This document shows, piece by piece, positions 37,484-43,885 of a stretch of DNA of 43,885 nt; positions within the stretch are counted from its first letter, which is position 1, and every line of letters starts with the position of its first letter. The notes beneath the pieces are model-generated. The model made no database searches. It worked only from the letters and a program-made list of their open reading frames with translations, and had not been told where the DNA came from. Source of the stretch: a virus; the IMG/VR virus record IMGVR_UViG_3300046009_011120, positions 1 through 43,885 of that record; one strand, 5' to 3'. The position numbers and the translations under genes were made by a program.

Positions 37484-38761
37484 ATGTCAAAAATACGAGT
37501 AGCATTGGTAGGTATCGGTTCTTGCGCTAAATCTTTAGTGGAAGGTGTTCAATATTACATAGAAAATCAAAACGATACAGTCGGTTTAATGTATCCAGAT
37601 ATCGGCGGTTATACCGTTAACAATATTGAATTTGTGTGTGGGTTTGATGTTGATATCCGCAAAGTTAACCTACCATTAAAAGAAGCATTAAGAGCAAATC
37701 CAAATTGCTCTATGGATCATGTATTAGAAATATCAGATGCATGTGTACCAAAGGGCGCTATCGTTTATTCTGGACCAGAGTTAGATGGTGTTGCTCCTCA
37801 TATGTTAGACTACCCAGAAAACGTTTCCTTTAGAACCGGCGCTATTCCAGCAGAATCTTTTCAACGTGTCGTTGAATTGTTAAAATACCATAAAGTTGAC
37901 GTTGTAGTCAACTATCTTCCAGTAGGTTCACATGAAGCAAGTAAATTCTATATTGATGCAGCAGTTCAAGCTGGGTGCCATTTTGTTAACTGTATCCCTA
38001 CATTCATTTCTACGGAAGAAGCTCAGATTGTCGAGCAAAAATTCATAGACGCGGGGTTAACTATTGTTGGTTCTGATATGCGTTCTGGTTTCGGTGCGTC
38101 ACGTTTATCTGAAATATTACAGGGTGGAATGCTTGACGCTGGGTTATTAGTTACCCAACATATCCAAATGAATATGGCGGCAGGTACAACTCAGGGACAA
38201 GAAAATATCCGTACCGGTAGAACGGCTAACACAGACTTCTTGAATATGGCTAAAACTGACCGATTAGAGTCTAAACATATTTCTAAAGAAAATGTTCTGA
38301 AAGGTCAAAATAGTGTAAGAAACACATCTATCGATGGTATGACTTTATATGCCGGACCATCGCTAACGGTTATTCAAAAACCAGGAGGAACTTATGTTGG
38401 TTCTGATAATAAAATAGCCAATATTGATATTGTAGCTTACGGGTTTGCCGGCGCTAGATATGAATTGACTGCTAGATTATCAGTTCAAGATTCTCCAAAC
38501 TCAGGTGCAGTTGTAGTGTCTGCTATTAGATTCTGTAAGGTGGCTTCAGAATTAGGTATCGTTGGGTTCTTACGCGGTGCTTCTCATATTACACAAAAAA
38601 CGCCGCCGGTTCAAATGAAAATTGAAGATGCTAAATTTGAGTGTGATGCGTTAGCAAGACGAATCATTACTCCTATGACTGAATCTCAATTAAAAGAAAA
38701 CAACCCGATCGCTAAAAAATTGCCGTACACATTTCAAAAGGCGGTTAACGACTATAACTAA
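37484..38761 (+). CDS. ino1: myo-Inositol-1-phosphate synthase (INO1-like, 425 aa)
   Basis: It converts glucose 6-phosphate to 1L-myo-inositol 1-phosphate through an NAD-dependent internal redox reaction. The NAD-binding Rossmann start is VALVGIGSCAKSLVEG (7-22); GLMYPDIGGY (34-43), GFDVD (53-57), and a conserved central part with SDMRSGFGASRLSEIL and HIQMNMAAGTTQGQENI follow; the C-terminal domain contains YGFAGARYELTARLSVQD. This is the shorter prokaryotic/archaeal type. Most Gammaproteobacteria do not make inositol, so a phage copy is striking and probably serves the surrounding DNA-modification genes. Confidence 0.9.
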   Translation: MSKIRVALVGIGSCAKSLVEGVQYYIENQNDTVGLMYPDIGGYTVNNIEFVCGFDVDIRKVNLPLKEALRANPNCSMDHVLEISDACVPKGAIVYSGPELDGVAPHMLDYPENVSFRTGAIPAESFQRVVELLKYHKVDVVVNYLPVGSHEASKFYIDAAVQAGCHFVNCIPTFISTEEAQIVEQKFIDAGLTIVGSDMRSGFGASRLSEILQGGMLDAGLLVTQHIQMNMAAGTTQGQENIRTGRTANTDFLNMAKTDRLESKHISKENVLKGQNSVRNTSIDGMTLYAGPSLTVIQKPGGTYVGSDNKIANIDIVAYGFAGARYELTARLSVQDSPNSGAVVVSAIRFCKVASELGIVGFLRGASHITQKTPPVQMKIEDAKFECDALARRIITPMTESQLKENNPIAKKLPYTFQKAVNDYN

Positions 38762-38775
38762 TTCTCCACTTATGT

Positions 38776-40050
38776 ATGGATACAAAATTAAAACTTGGAA
38801 TTATAATTACAATCGATCCTACCAATAAAGGTAGGATCCCCAGTGAAACATATTATTTTAATGCCCTATATCATCTACAGAAAACCTTTGTAGATGATTT
38901 TTCAATTGATATTATATGTATGACAAAACGCGGCGTTGATATTGTTGAAAAACTGTCAACACCAACATTAGATGAAACAGAATATCGTTTTTTTGATTTT
39001 CCTCATAACATAGTATTGGTTTCCGGTGATGAAAAAATTGAAGAAGCGGCTAAAAAATATGATGTTTTACTCTGTCAAAAAACATACGCTATGCCATTCG
39101 GTGGTAGGTTAGCCAAACGCTGTATTGACCAATATAAACTGATGTCGCTTTTTACCGGTAAATACAACAAACCAATTATGTTTAGAATCAGTGATTGTGA
39201 AGAAGATTATGTTGATTACCTAAAAATGGCGCAATTTAATATGCCGTCATTTGAGCGGAATTTAAAACCTAAAGATCCTGAACATTATGATTGTATTGAG
39301 CGTTTTACAACACAAGAATACATAAATTATGAAAATGTTTATTGGCTAGTTAACGGTTCATACAAATTTGATTGGTTGCCTGACGCTATGTTAAATAGAA
39401 AAACCGAAGGTCCTATCAAAGATTTAGTTTCAGAAGAAACTGTTCGTAAAAACACAATCCATTTATCTGACGATATTTTCTTTCTTGTTAAAGAAAATTA
39501 TGAAAAATATTCTTATTTGAATGGAACAGCGCCTACGGTTAACTCTTTTTGTTTTATAGGGTTTTTGAATTGGATTAATAAACATCGCGTCACCGTATTC
39601 AAAAAATTGTTTAAAGAATTTCCTGAAGGCACTCCACCTATACATTTATTTGGTGAAATTGATACAGACAAATTCAAAACAGATAATCCTAACGTTACAA
39701 TTGAAAAGGGATTTATTCCAGGAAATTCAAAGGAATATTTCGAATTCCTTAACAGATACATTGCTTATGTTTTTATAGGTAAGGGTAGAGAAAACATAGC
39801 GTATGTTGGAAAAACTTGTTATGATGCAATGGTCGCTAGAACACCAATTGTTGTTTATTCACAATGTGACGTGAATCAAGTTTTATTTCCTGATAATCCT
39901 GAATTTTATTTTGATGATATTAAAGGATTATCAGCTATATTTCAAACACTACAAGATAATGATGTACGATCTAAATGGGTGGACATTCAAACTGAAATTA
40001 TATTTAGAGAATTTGATATTGAAAATGCTAATTTTTTTAAGCTAAAATAA
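38776..40050 (+). CDS. GT-B-like glycosyltransferase (424 aa)
   Basis: Two Rossmann-like halves are suggested: N-terminal LKLGIIITIDPTNKGRIPSE, and a C-terminal donor-binding part with FIPGNSKEYFEFLNRYIAYV and YVGKTCYDAMVARTPIVVYS (about 345-365) ending near DNPEFYFDDI. It is likely a sugar or polyol transferase. The position directly after the inositol synthase suggests that it uses inositol or inositol phosphate as donor or acceptor; this is inference. It is followed by a class B promoter. Confidence 0.6.
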   Translation: MDTKLKLGIIITIDPTNKGRIPSETYYFNALYHLQKTFVDDFSIDIICMTKRGVDIVEKLSTPTLDETEYRFFDFPHNIVLVSGDEKIEEAAKKYDVLLCQKTYAMPFGGRLAKRCIDQYKLMSLFTGKYNKPIMFRISDCEEDYVDYLKMAQFNMPSFERNLKPKDPEHYDCIERFTTQEYINYENVYWLVNGSYKFDWLPDAMLNRKTEGPIKDLVSEETVRKNTIHLSDDIFFLVKENYEKYSYLNGTAPTVNSFCFIGFLNWINKHRVTVFKKLFKEFPEGTPPIHLFGEIDTDKFKTDNPNVTIEKGFIPGNSKEYFEFLNRYIAYVFIGKGRENIAYVGKTCYDAMVARTPIVVYSQCDVNQVLFPDNPEFYFDDIKGLSAIFQTLQDNDVRSKWVDIQTEIIFREFDIENANFFKLK

Positions 40051-40053
40051 TTC

Positions 40054-40082
40054 TTTACTTTTTTATGATAACAGAGTATAAT
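40054..40082 (+). promoter_or_regulatory. Class B promoter
   Basis: TTTACT (40054-40059), 17-bp spacer, TATAAT (40077-40082), upstream of the HAD-like and kinase genes. Confidence 0.78.
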
Positions 40083-40110
40083 TGAATTTTTTGAGTTAAG
40101 GGTAATACAA

Positions 40111-40491
40111 ATGCAAATAAACACTTTTGATATTGATGGCGTTATTTATATGGGGAAAGGGTTACGCGGCGTTCGTCCTGACCCAGATGATATTATTATA
40201 ACCGGTAGATCTATAGAAGAAGCAAAAGCAACGCTAACTATGTTGTATCAGCAAGGTATTTTTAACCAAGTGTTCTTTAATCCTATTAAGTATAATGAAA
40301 AGACACGTGCCAGTTCCGGCTTACATAAAGCTAGAACGATAGAAATGCTGATAGAGTCTGGGTATGATATTATGTTCCATTTTGAGGACGACCCGATTCA
40401 AATTGAATTGATAAAAAAATACTGTAAGAAAGTGCATGTTATTGCTATTGATTCCCCTACTGAAAAAGAAAACGTGAGAGCTGAATTATGA
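40111..40491 (+). CDS. HAD-like small phosphatase-related protein (126 aa)
   Basis: It begins MQINTFDIDGVIYMGKG, a HAD motif I (DIDG, 7-10), then IIITGRSIEEAKATL (motif II-like Thr-Gly-Arg) and FHFEDDPIQIELI (motif IV, DD). The small cap-free form resembles the phosphatase half of polynucleotide kinase/phosphatase-type or trehalose-phosphatase-like proteins. In this island it could dephosphorylate inositol phosphate or an activated base. It overlaps the kinase by four bases. Confidence 0.65.
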   Translation: MQINTFDIDGVIYMGKGLRGVRPDPDDIIITGRSIEEAKATLTMLYQQGIFNQVFFNPIKYNEKTRASSGLHKARTIEMLIESGYDIMFHFEDDPIQIELIKKYCKKVHVIAIDSPTEKENVRAEL

Positions 40492-41033
40492 GAAAAATTA
40501 TTGCGGTCTGCGGTGTGCCTGGAACGGGTAAAACTACTTTGTTCCGTGAGTTTATGAAGAATCATACATGGGAACGACGCGAAGAAGCTAAACTGGTTTC
40601 TTCAGAATATTCTAAGGATTTGAATTTACATATCCTAGGCAAATACGATGAGGGTGAAGTATTCGCAGGAACAGACAAGTTGAGTCTTGCTGTCCAACCT
40701 GAATTTATAAAATGGTTAGAATCTTCAGATACAAATGTTTTATGGGAGGGAGATAGGTTAACTAGCGCAAAACTTTTTGAATTCTGCGCTAATATGAAAG
40801 GTGTAGATTTTGAAATTATAGTCTTAAAATGCCCTGATGAAACTTTAAAAGAAAGATATGGTGAGCGCGGTTCTGAACAATCAGAAACGTTTTTAGCTGG
40901 TAGGTACACTAAGATATCTAATATTGAATCTAATTTTGATTTGATGCCAAACGTAACAGTCTATAAAAATTCGTCTAAAGAAGAACAAGCTGTACTTTTA
41001 AGTAAATTAAATTCTTCCTTTGTTAATCTATAA
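40488..41033 (+). CDS. P-loop kinase, 5-hydroxymethyl-dU DNA kinase-like (181 aa)
   Basis: Walker A GVPGTGKTT (9-17) lies at the N-terminus. The following HILGKYDEGEVFAGTDKLSL and AVQPEFIKWL (about 48-80) are characteristic of the phage kinases that phosphorylate 5-hydroxymethyl-dU in DNA, the activating step before hypermodification. LWEGDRLTSAKLF and a C-terminal LKERYGERGSEQ complete the fold. It is ATGA-coupled to the HAD-like gene. Its last 73 bases overlap the convergent homing endonuclease gene. Confidence 0.75.
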   Translation: MRKIIAVCGVPGTGKTTLFREFMKNHTWERREEAKLVSSEYSKDLNLHILGKYDEGEVFAGTDKLSLAVQPEFIKWLESSDTNVLWEGDRLTSAKLFEFCANMKGVDFEIIVLKCPDETLKERYGERGSEQSETFLAGRYTKISNIESNFDLMPNVTVYKNSSKEEQAVLLSKLNSSFVNL

Positions 41034-41875
41034 AAATCTGGCTTATTGGGATTAGCAAGCGCTTTTCCTACGTTTATTTTTATGTTATTGTTTTTATACC
41101 ATAAACCGGCTGCTGAAATTGATTCAAATACCATACCTTGACAATAGACCGGTTTTTTTGACGCATCAATTGCAACGTTTATACTGTAGTCAATTTGTTC
41201 CTTTGTGCGACGCTTATTTGCTTCAGCAACAGCTTTTTTCTGTTTATCTGATGTAGGTATTCCTAACCTAGCAACTCTTGACTTTTCTATATGTTCTTTT
41301 GTCTGCGTTTTTCCTTTATTGGGACTTGGTTTTTGTACCCAAGTCCCATTTAGCACATTTGGGTCATTTTTATCTACTCTACCCAAATATTCTCCAGTTT
41401 TAGCGTCTAATGCTAATATTTTACCCAATAATGCTTCTTTACGTTTTATTTTAACACTTTCTTTTTTTGATGGATTATTTTCTGTCATTTGTTTAGAAGT
41501 GCGAATAGAATTATCTAATTTTAATTTTTCATAAATTTTTGAATTTATACGGGTGTAATTTCTATTTTGATTTGAAGAACCAGCATTATTCATTTTCACA
41601 AATCCTTTTATTTGGCTTCCACCATACGCTTTCCATAATATCCAATGTAACAAATAATGCTGTCTAGCTGTGACTATCAATTTATTCCACGTAAACATTT
41701 TTAAATTTGCATATTCAGGAAAAAGATCTTTTGCTTTAGGGCAAATATGGTGGTTTTCTGTGTAAACAAAATCATCAATTTTCTGCGTTTTAAGTGATTC
41801 AACTAAAGTGTAGTATCTATTGATGTAGTGTTGTGAATGTGGCTTTGACTGTAAAACCGCTAAAATATCTATCAT
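40961..41875 (-). CDS. HNH homing endonuclease with NUMOD-type tail (304 aa)
   Basis: The HNH site is near residues 38-90: YTENHHICPKAKDLFPEYAN, then LIVTARQHYLLHWILWKAYG, like T4-type HNH endonucleases. A basic linker with NUMOD3-like repeats (KKESVKIKRKEALLGK, TKEHIEKSRVARLGIPTSDK) follows, and a NUMOD1-like DNA-binding segment (KPVYCQGMVFESISAAGLWY) lies near 240-260. It is convergent with, and overlaps, the kinase gene by 73 bp, so its insertion probably remodelled the kinase C-terminus. No early promoter precedes it on the minus strand. Confidence 0.82.
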   Translation of the reverse strand: MIDILAVLQSKPHSQHYINRYYTLVESLKTQKIDDFVYTENHHICPKAKDLFPEYANLKMFTWNKLIVTARQHYLLHWILWKAYGGSQIKGFVKMNNAGSSNQNRNYTRINSKIYEKLKLDNSIRTSKQMTENNPSKKESVKIKRKEALLGKILALDAKTGEYLGRVDKNDPNVLNGTWVQKPSPNKGKTQTKEHIEKSRVARLGIPTSDKQKKAVAEANKRRTKEQIDYSINVAIDASKKPVYCQGMVFESISAAGLWYKNNNIKINVGKALANPNKPDFYRLTKEEFNLLKSTACSSLDEFL

Positions 41876-41979
41876 TGCATAATCTCTATTGTTTAAAATA
41901 TTATTTAGTTGTAATTATCTATGACTGTTTAACCAGAAAAAAATATTAGACTTTATTAATTGCAAACTCGTATGATTAT

Positions 41980-42003
41980 AAGCCGACTATATGTCGGCTT
42001 TTT
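41980..42003 (+). terminator. Rho-independent terminator
   Basis: AAGCCGAC (41980-41987) pairs with GTCGGCTT (41993-42000) around TATAT, followed by Ts. It precedes an early cassette by about 40 bp. The 100 bp before it (41876-41979), upstream of the endonuclease gene, shows no further feature. Confidence 0.9.
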
Positions 42004-42106
42004 CACGCCAAAAATTTATTTTAAAATAATTAAAAATAAAGCTTTACTTTTAAAAATAATCGAGTATAATAGAGTCTAATGAAGTTAAACCTTAATGATA
42101 AACCGG
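42004..42106 (+). repeat. Extended early-cassette repeat (representative copy)
   Basis: This stretch matches the block after the terminator at 894 nearly base for base: a TTTTCAC-CCAAAA linker, AATTTATTTTAAAATAATTA, the promoter, and TAATGAAGTTAAACC. A third copy of the AT block and promoter is at 43574-43660. Cassettes of this length (about 90 bp) could support homologous exchange between early operons. Confidence 0.8.
42043..42070 (+). promoter_or_regulatory. Early promoter, class A
   Basis: TTTACT (42043-42048), 16-bp spacer, TATAAT (42065-42070), leader GAGTCTAATGAAGTTAAACC. Confidence 0.85.
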
Positions 42107-42113
42107 AGAGAAA

Positions 42114-42266
42114 ATGGAAAACTTTACGACCGCGATGCTTATGAATGGTGTTGAACTGCCCCACCAAGTTCTTAGTCACGACGAAATGATCCTTGCGCTT
42201 TTTGCTGTTACTACATGTGCCGTGGTGACATTAATTGCTATATTTGTTGCACGTTTTGGAAAATAA
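42114..42266 (+). CDS. Small single-pass membrane protein (50 aa)
   Basis: ATG 42114 follows CCGGAGAGAAA. Residues 26-46 form a hydrophobic helix (ILALFAVTTCAVVTLIAIFV) with a short basic end. The following gene starts one base after its stop. Function unknown. Confidence 0.65.
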   Translation: MENFTTAMLMNGVELPHQVLSHDEMILALFAVTTCAVVTLIAIFVARFGK

Positions 42267-42267
42267 A

Positions 42268-42462
42268 ATGAAACTACAAACTGGAAGTTCGTATAGAACA
42301 AGAGACGGCGAACAAATCGTTACTATTAAACGGGCGCGGGAAAACGGGACAAATTATGTTTTTTGTAACGCGAACGAACCTTACCATACCTATCTTGAGT
42401 CTGGATATTATTTAACACACTGCTGTGACCATGAGCTAGATTTGGTCGAAAAAATAAATTAA
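42268..42462 (+). CDS. Small early hypothetical protein (64 aa)
   Basis: MKLQTGSSYRTRDGEQIVTI... is a beta-rich protein with an LTHCCDHELDL motif. It resembles short phage proteins that start with a KxGxxYxTRDG strand pair. No function assigned. Confidence 0.7.
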   Translation: MKLQTGSSYRTRDGEQIVTIKRARENGTNYVFCNANEPYHTYLESGYYLTHCCDHELDLVEKIN

Positions 42463-42471
42463 AAATAAAGC

Positions 42472-42499
42472 TTTACTTTTAAAAATAATCGAGTATAAT
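42472..42499 (+). promoter_or_regulatory. Early promoter, class A
   Basis: TTTACT (42472-42477), 16-bp spacer, TATAAT (42494-42499). Its leader runs in frame into the next gene (MKLNLNDKPERK before MTV). Confidence 0.85.
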
Positions 42500-42543
42500 A
42501 GATCGTAATGAAGTTAAACCTTAATGATAAACCGGAGAGAAAA

Positions 42544-42717
42544 ATGACTGTTAATGAATTGATTGAAAAATTGAATCAAATTGAAAATAAAGAATTAGAA
42601 GTGGTAATGGATGTTAATGGTGATAATGATTTGCGTGTTAGTGATGTGATATTTAATGAATGGCCATATGGCGATAAATTAGTTTATTTGGTAGATTTGG
42701 TCGAAAATGGAAAATAA
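42544..42717 (+). CDS. Small early acidic protein (57 aa)
   Basis: The start is placed at ATG 42544 behind CCGGAGAGAAA. The protein MTVNELIEKLNQIENKELEV ... has the helix-strand pattern of small phage proteins with an EVVMDVNGDNDLRVSDV core. Initiation at the leader ATG (42508) would add 12 residues, but the conserved ribosome binding site favours 42544. Confidence 0.7.
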   Translation: MTVNELIEKLNQIENKELEVVMDVNGDNDLRVSDVIFNEWPYGDKLVYLVDLVENGK

Positions 42718-42730
42718 ATTAAAATAAAGC

Positions 42731-42758
42731 TTTACTTTTACAAAAAACAGAGTATAAT
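42731..42758 (+). promoter_or_regulatory. Early promoter, class A
   Basis: TTTACT (42731-42736), 16-bp spacer, TATAAT (42753-42758), leader GATATTAATGAAGTTATCCC. Confidence 0.85.
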
Positions 42759-42801
42759 AGATATTAATGAAGTTATCCCTAAAATTATTGGAGTGTGTAA
42801 A

Positions 42802-42969
42802 ATGATTAGATTTACTATTGGCTTTTTGGTTATGTTAGGCGCGGCAAGTTTGACTGACGTTGAACCAACGGTTTCTTTGTTAAACGTTTTTGGGTTAGCG
42901 GTACTCGGTATCTCGTTAATGGCAAGCGGGACTATTGCCCTTCGTAAAAAAGAATTTGAAAAATATTAA
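42802..42969 (+). CDS. Small two-pass membrane protein (55 aa)
   Basis: ATG 42802 follows TTGGAGTGTGTAAA. Two hydrophobic segments (about 4-17 and 27-46) flank an acidic turn (TDVEPT), with a basic end (RKKEFEKY). Not recognised. Confidence 0.65.
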   Translation: MIRFTIGFLVMLGAASLTDVEPTVSLLNVFGLAVLGISLMASGTIALRKKEFEKY

Positions 42970-42977
42970 AATAAAGC

Positions 42978-43005
42978 TTTACTTTTGCGAAAAAGAGAGT
43001 ATAAT
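42978..43005 (+). promoter_or_regulatory. Early promoter, class A
   Basis: TTTACT (42978-42983), 16-bp spacer, TATAAT (43000-43005), then GATCT and TAATGAAGTTAAACCTTAAT. Confidence 0.85.
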
Positions 43006-43052
43006 AGATCTTAATGAAGTTAAACCTTAATGAATTATCTGGAGTGTCTAAA

Positions 43053-43223
43053 ATGAAAAAATTTAATAAAACCAAAGTAAAAGTCTGGGTTACAAGAAAC
43101 GCAGTCTGGTTCGAACAACGCGATCCTGAAACCAATCAAACCTACTTTGTAAGCAATACTGGTCGTGAAGTTACATTTGGTGGGTTATTCAAAAATTACA
43201 GTCCAGTCCCATTTTCTATCTAA
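43053..43223 (+). CDS. Small early basic protein (56 aa)
   Basis: ATG 43053 follows CTGGAGTGTCTAAA. MKKFNKTKVKVWVTRNAVWF ... is a basic beta-type protein. An in-frame leader ATG (43014) would add 13 residues, but the ribosome binding site supports 43053. Confidence 0.7.
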   Translation: MKKFNKTKVKVWVTRNAVWFEQRDPETNQTYFVSNTGREVTFGGLFKNYSPVPFSI

Positions 43224-43236
43224 TCGGAGCGCCTAA

Positions 43237-43575
43237 ATGTCAAACGAAAAAATTAAATTGGCTGAAGTAGTGGCGTTAATTACCGCTGAGTTCAAAGAAA
43301 AAGCGACTGAAGAAGTTATCAAAAACCAATTCAACTCTGACCATAAAGCGATTAGAAAATTGGTCGAAGATACCTATTCTGTATCAGAAGATATTTCCTA
43401 CACTTTACTACAAGTCGCCTACGGGTTTTATGGTAAAGAACATTATATTGAACGCCAAGCAAACGCTGAGCAAAGACTAAAGTATGCCGATACTTACCAA
43501 GCCGGTACTCGTGACAGAGAAGATATTAAGTATTACTCTGATATTAACCACTTTTTGAAACACAAAGTCCAGTAA
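43237..43575 (+). CDS. Hypothetical early protein (112 aa)
   Basis: A charged helical protein (MSNEKIKLAEVVALITAEFK...) with ribosome binding site ATCGGAGCGCCTAA. No domain recognised. It ends just before the next cassette. Confidence 0.7.
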   Translation: MSNEKIKLAEVVALITAEFKEKATEEVIKNQFNSDHKAIRKLVEDTYSVSEDISYTLLQVAYGFYGKEHYIERQANAEQRLKYADTYQAGTRDREDIKYYSDINHFLKHKVQ

Positions 43576-43604
43576 ATTTATTTTAAAATAATTAAAAATA
43601 AAGC

Positions 43605-43632
43605 TTTACTTTTGGTAAAAAAAGAGTATAAT
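43605..43632 (+). promoter_or_regulatory. Early promoter, class A
   Basis: TTTACT (43605-43610), 16-bp spacer, TATAAT (43627-43632), preceded by the full AT-rich block and followed by GATCTTAATGAAGTTAAACC. Confidence 0.85.
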
Positions 43633-43680
43633 AGATCTTAATGAAGTTAAACCCTTGTTAATTATTTTGGAGTGTATATT

Positions 43681-43863
43681 ATGACCGCATCAGTTATCAA
43701 TGAATTAAAATCTATCAACGCCCGTTTGCTTGAATTGCGTAATTTATTACCAGAAAATGATGTGAATGGATTGATTGATTCTGCTGATTATTCCTTCGAC
43801 GGCGCTATAGATAGTGTGTATGAAGCTATTTCTTTTCTTGAAAAATATTCAAAAATAAATTAA
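43681..43863 (+). CDS. Small early acidic protein (60 aa)
   Basis: ATG 43681 follows TTTGGAGTGTATATT. MTASVINELKSINARLLELR ... is helical, probably a short coiled coil, ending FLEKYSKIN. Not recognised. Confidence 0.7.
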   Translation: MTASVINELKSINARLLELRNLLPENDVNGLIDSADYSFDGAIDSVYEAISFLEKYSKIN

Positions 43864-43871
43864 AATAAAGC

Positions 43872-43885
43872 TTTACTTTTACGAA
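43872..43885 (+). promoter_or_regulatory. Truncated early promoter (-35 only)
   Basis: TTTACT (43872-43877) within AAAGCTTTACTTTT; the -10 box lies beyond the window edge. Confidence 0.6.

Noticed and set aside
894-43885. Many evenly similar repeats, considered as a CRISPR array
   Set aside because: The repeats are promoter cassettes hundreds to thousands of bases apart with genes between them; there are no short regular spacers and no cas genes.
1-43885. Prophage or integrated element with attachment sites
   Set aside because: No integrase, attachment-site repeats or bacterial flanking genes are visible; core genes are those of a lytic T4-like phage.

Overview
The window is a piece of an AT-rich (roughly 35-37% GC by eye) double-stranded DNA phage genome of the T4-like myovirus type. 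The evidence is a set of T4 core proteins: large terminase (gp17), late sigma factor (gp55), the gp46/gp47 recombination nuclease, UvsX recombinase, gp41-type helicase and a gp30-type ATP-dependent DNA ligase. Around them lie dozens of small early genes of unknown function. The host cannot be named from the sequence. Sigma70-like promoters, a lipobox, signal peptides and an M15 endolysin fit a Gram-negative bacterium. No tRNA, rRNA or CRISPR was seen.

Layout. 1-13.4 kb: short accessory genes on the + strand in operons of one to seven genes, often with 4-bp ATGA overlaps. Each operon is preceded by a near-identical early promoter cassette (AAGCTTTACTTTT, 16-bp spacer, TATAAT, then a conserved leader), in several places just after a GC-rich terminator hairpin. 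A MazG-like pyrophosphohydrolase, a HigA-like regulator, an HNH nuclease and a 5'(3')-deoxynucleotidase-like HAD protein stand out. 13.4-17.1 kb: DNA ligase, coiled-coil and P-loop proteins, then a lysis-like group (secreted HNH-type protein and M15 peptidase). 17.2-21.1 kb: an HD-domain alarmone-hydrolase-like gene coupled to gp55, then gp47 and gp46. 21.1-24.2 kb, on the minus strand: terminase and a 484-residue protein with ADP-ribosyltransferase-like motifs and a capsid-targeting-like N-terminus. 24.4-29.6 kb: early accessory genes including secreted proteins and a Gln-rich lipoprotein. 29.6-32.9 kb: UvsX, a small gene in the position of T4 gene 40, and the gp41-like helicase, interrupted in its P-loop by a 139-residue mini-intein.

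32.9-41.0 kb is the most unusual part, a candidate DNA-base hypermodification island. It contains a TET/JBP-type 2-oxoglutarate/Fe(II) dioxygenase, a GT4 glycosyltransferase, a protein resembling the alpha-glutamyl/putrescinyl-thymine pyrophosphorylase (amino acid:DNA transferase) clade, a myo-inositol-1-phosphate synthase, a second GT-B-like glycosyltransferase, a HAD-like protein and a P-loop kinase like the phage 5-hydroxymethyl-dU DNA kinases. Two homing-endonuclease genes on the opposite strand interrupt or abut it. A plausible model is that the dioxygenase oxidises the methyl group of T or 5mC in DNA, the kinase activates the hydroxymethyl group, the transferase replaces the phosphate, and the glycosyltransferases decorate the product. 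The inositol-phosphate synthase suggests that inositol enters the modification. 42.0-43.9 kb returns to the array of early cassettes.

Other signals are a strong excess of the hexamer GCCGGC (21 copies counted by eye), four proteins with T4 internal-protein-like N-termini, an exact TATAAATA late promoter in front of one of them, and a conserved early leader that encodes a tiny MKLNLN frame.
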